DNA of 7,010 nucleotides from the NCBI GenBank assembly GCA_035550595.1, contig DASZOV010000038.1, positions 1-7,010 of the forward strand, in the 5' to 3' direction. The translations under genes were made by a program, and so were the position numbers. This DNA comes from CALFMR01 sp035550595 (GTDB lineage: Bacteria; Acidobacteriota; Vicinamibacteria; Vicinamibacterales; SCN-69-37). The notes under the pieces were generated by a model, which did no database searches, had not been told where the DNA came from, and worked only from the letters and a program-made list of their open reading frames with translations. Of this stretch, positions 6,236-7,010 are shown piece after piece. Position 1 is the stretch's first letter, and every line of letters begins with the position of its first letter.

Positions 6236-6313
6236 CGCGAAACCTCGAGCGTAGCGAGAGCGTTGAGCGGCGGCGCGGGGGTGGGGCCCCGCGCCCATTG
6301 AAGAGAAGAGGAC
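6233..6313 (+). repeat. Hairpin repeat, copy E (directly upstream of sdhB)
   Basis: This third tandem copy in the sdhA-sdhB gap has CCTCGAGCGTAGCGAGAGCG, then the core stem GGCGCGGGG / CCCCGCGCC (6272-6280 and 6287-6295) with a GTGGGG loop, the same stem as B1. Its tail reads CATTGAAGAGAAGAGGAC rather than GCATTGCAAAGAAGATGAC, and that tail contains the sdhB ribosome binding site. Confidence 0.8.
6308..6312 (+). promoter_or_regulatory. sdhB ribosome binding site inside the repeat tail
   Basis: GAGGA lies five bases before the sdhB ATG at 6318, normal Shine-Dalgarno spacing. It is formed from the terminal purine tract of repeat copy E, where the other copies have GATGA at this place. The last repeat unit therefore appears to have been adapted as the translation start signal. 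Confidence 0.7.
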
Positions 6314-6317
6314 AAGA

Positions 6318-7010
6318 ATGGCCACACGCACTTTTCGACTGTGGCGCGGGCAGGACGGGCAGGGCGCGTTCCAGGACTACGAGACCGAAGCCAGCGAAGG
6401 CATGGTCGTGCTCGACGCGGTCCACGCGATCCAGGCCGAGCAGGCGCCGGATCTCGCGTGCCGGTGGAACTGCAAGGCGGGCAAGTGCGGCTCGTGCTCG
6501 GCGGAAATCAACGGCAGTCCGCGCCTCATGTGCATGACGCGCCTCGATCAGCTTCCGGCCGAAGGCCCGATCACGGTCGAGCCGATGCGGACGTTCCCGC
6601 ACCTCAAGGACCTCGTGACCGACGTCTCGTGGAACTTCGAGGTGAAGAAGCGCATCGCGCCGTTCAAGCCGCGCAAGCCGGACGCGCCCGACGGCACGTG
6701 GCGGATGCAGCAGGCGGACGTCGACCGCGTGCAGGAATTCCGCAAGTGCATCGAGTGCTTCCTGTGCCAGGACGTGTGCCACGTGCTGCGCGATCACCAC
6801 AAGCACGAGGAGTTCATCGGCCCGCGGTTCCTCGTCTACTCGGCCGCGCTCGAGATGCACCCGCTCGACACGGCGGACCGCGTGGGCGAGCTGCGCGACG
6901 CGTTCGGCATCGGCTACTGCAACATCACGAAGTGCTGCACGAAGGTGTGCCCCGAGCACATCACGATCACCGACAACGCCATCATCCCCCTCAAGGAACG
7001 CGTCGTCGAT
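6318..7010 (+). CDS. sdhB: Succinate dehydrogenase/fumarate reductase iron-sulfur subunit (cut by window edge)
   Basis: The frame is open for 231 codons from ATG 6318 to the window end. The N-terminal ferredoxin-like domain binds 2Fe-2S through C52, C57, C60 and C72 (C-x4-C-x2-C-x11-C in CKAGKCGSC...LMC). The C-terminal domain has CIECFLCQDVC, with C144, C147 and C150 plus C211 (CPEHI) for 4Fe-4S, and C154, C201 and C207 for 3Fe-4S. HVLRDHHKHEEFIGPRF is typical of the Sdh1-like branch. Extra cysteines C48 and C206 lie beside ligand cysteines. Family length is about 240-250, so only the tail is missing. The protein relays electrons from FAD in SdhA to quinone at the anchor. It has a good Shine-Dalgarno supplied by the repeat just upstream. 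Confidence 0.96.
   Translation, partial: MATRTFRLWRGQDGQGAFQDYETEASEGMVVLDAVHAIQAEQAPDLACRWNCKAGKCGSCSAEINGSPRLMCMTRLDQLPAEGPITVEPMRTFPHLKDLVTDVSWNFEVKKRIAPFKPRKPDAPDGTWRMQQADVDRVQEFRKCIECFLCQDVCHVLRDHHKHEEFIGPRFLVYSAALEMHPLDTADRVGELRDAFGIGYCNITKCCTKVCPEHITITDNAIIPLKERVVD

Noticed and set aside
1866..6313. Recurrent peptide of the type MRWGPTPSATALRRPRSARGLAVSS in several small minus-strand and plus-strand frames.
   Set aside because: It is the translation of the hairpin repeat, read antisense to the repeat's own orientation, not a protein family. Similar predicted proteins in databases are probably the same artefact.
2981..6331. A 1116-codon open frame on the minus strand.
   Set aside because: It runs antisense through the anchor, sdhA and three gaps. 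Its translation is Arg/Ala/Val/Asp-rich shadow sequence without domains. Long antisense frames are expected at this GC content, and the plus-strand genes carry complete catalytic motifs.

Overview
The window is GC-rich bacterial chromosome with ordinary housekeeping and respiratory genes. Their intergenic gaps hold an unusual family of structured repeats. Nothing in the sequence names the species. The GC-rich codon use, the Sdh1-like succinate dehydrogenase with a single anchor subunit, and the ~89-bp GC-rich hairpin repeats between genes would fit an Acidobacteriota (Vicinamibacteria-like) chromosome. That placement is a recollection-based inference of modest confidence.

Layout. On the minus strand, read right to left, are a six-helix membrane protein of unknown role (1841 to 1092), a class I SAM-dependent methyltransferase (1080 to 304), and the first 78 codons of a YebC/TACO1-family protein (235 to beyond the left edge). 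The divergent gap 1842-2006 holds one copy of the repeat. On the plus strand come a tRNA-dihydrouridine synthase whose C-terminal half resembles eukaryotic Dus3 (2007-3077), a gap with a perfect 26-bp palindrome built from TTCGAA heptamers (3098-3123), and a succinate dehydrogenase operon in the order anchor (3257-4087), flavoprotein (4271-6082), iron-sulfur subunit (6318 to beyond the right edge).

The three succinate dehydrogenase subunits would form one membrane complex. The flavoprotein oxidises succinate, the iron-sulfur protein carries electrons through 2Fe-2S, 4Fe-4S and 3Fe-4S centres, and the five-helix anchor passes them to quinone. The anchor belongs to the mycobacterial Sdh1-like type rather than the E. 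coli SdhC/SdhD pair.

The most notable signal is the repeat family. There are six copies or degenerate copies, two before sdhA, three before sdhB and one before the membrane protein gene. All lie in the same orientation as the gene that follows. Copies are joined head to tail through a shared AAAGAAGATGAC-type junction. The central 9-bp stem differs in sequence between copies but stays fully paired, which points to selection on, or propagation through, a folded form.
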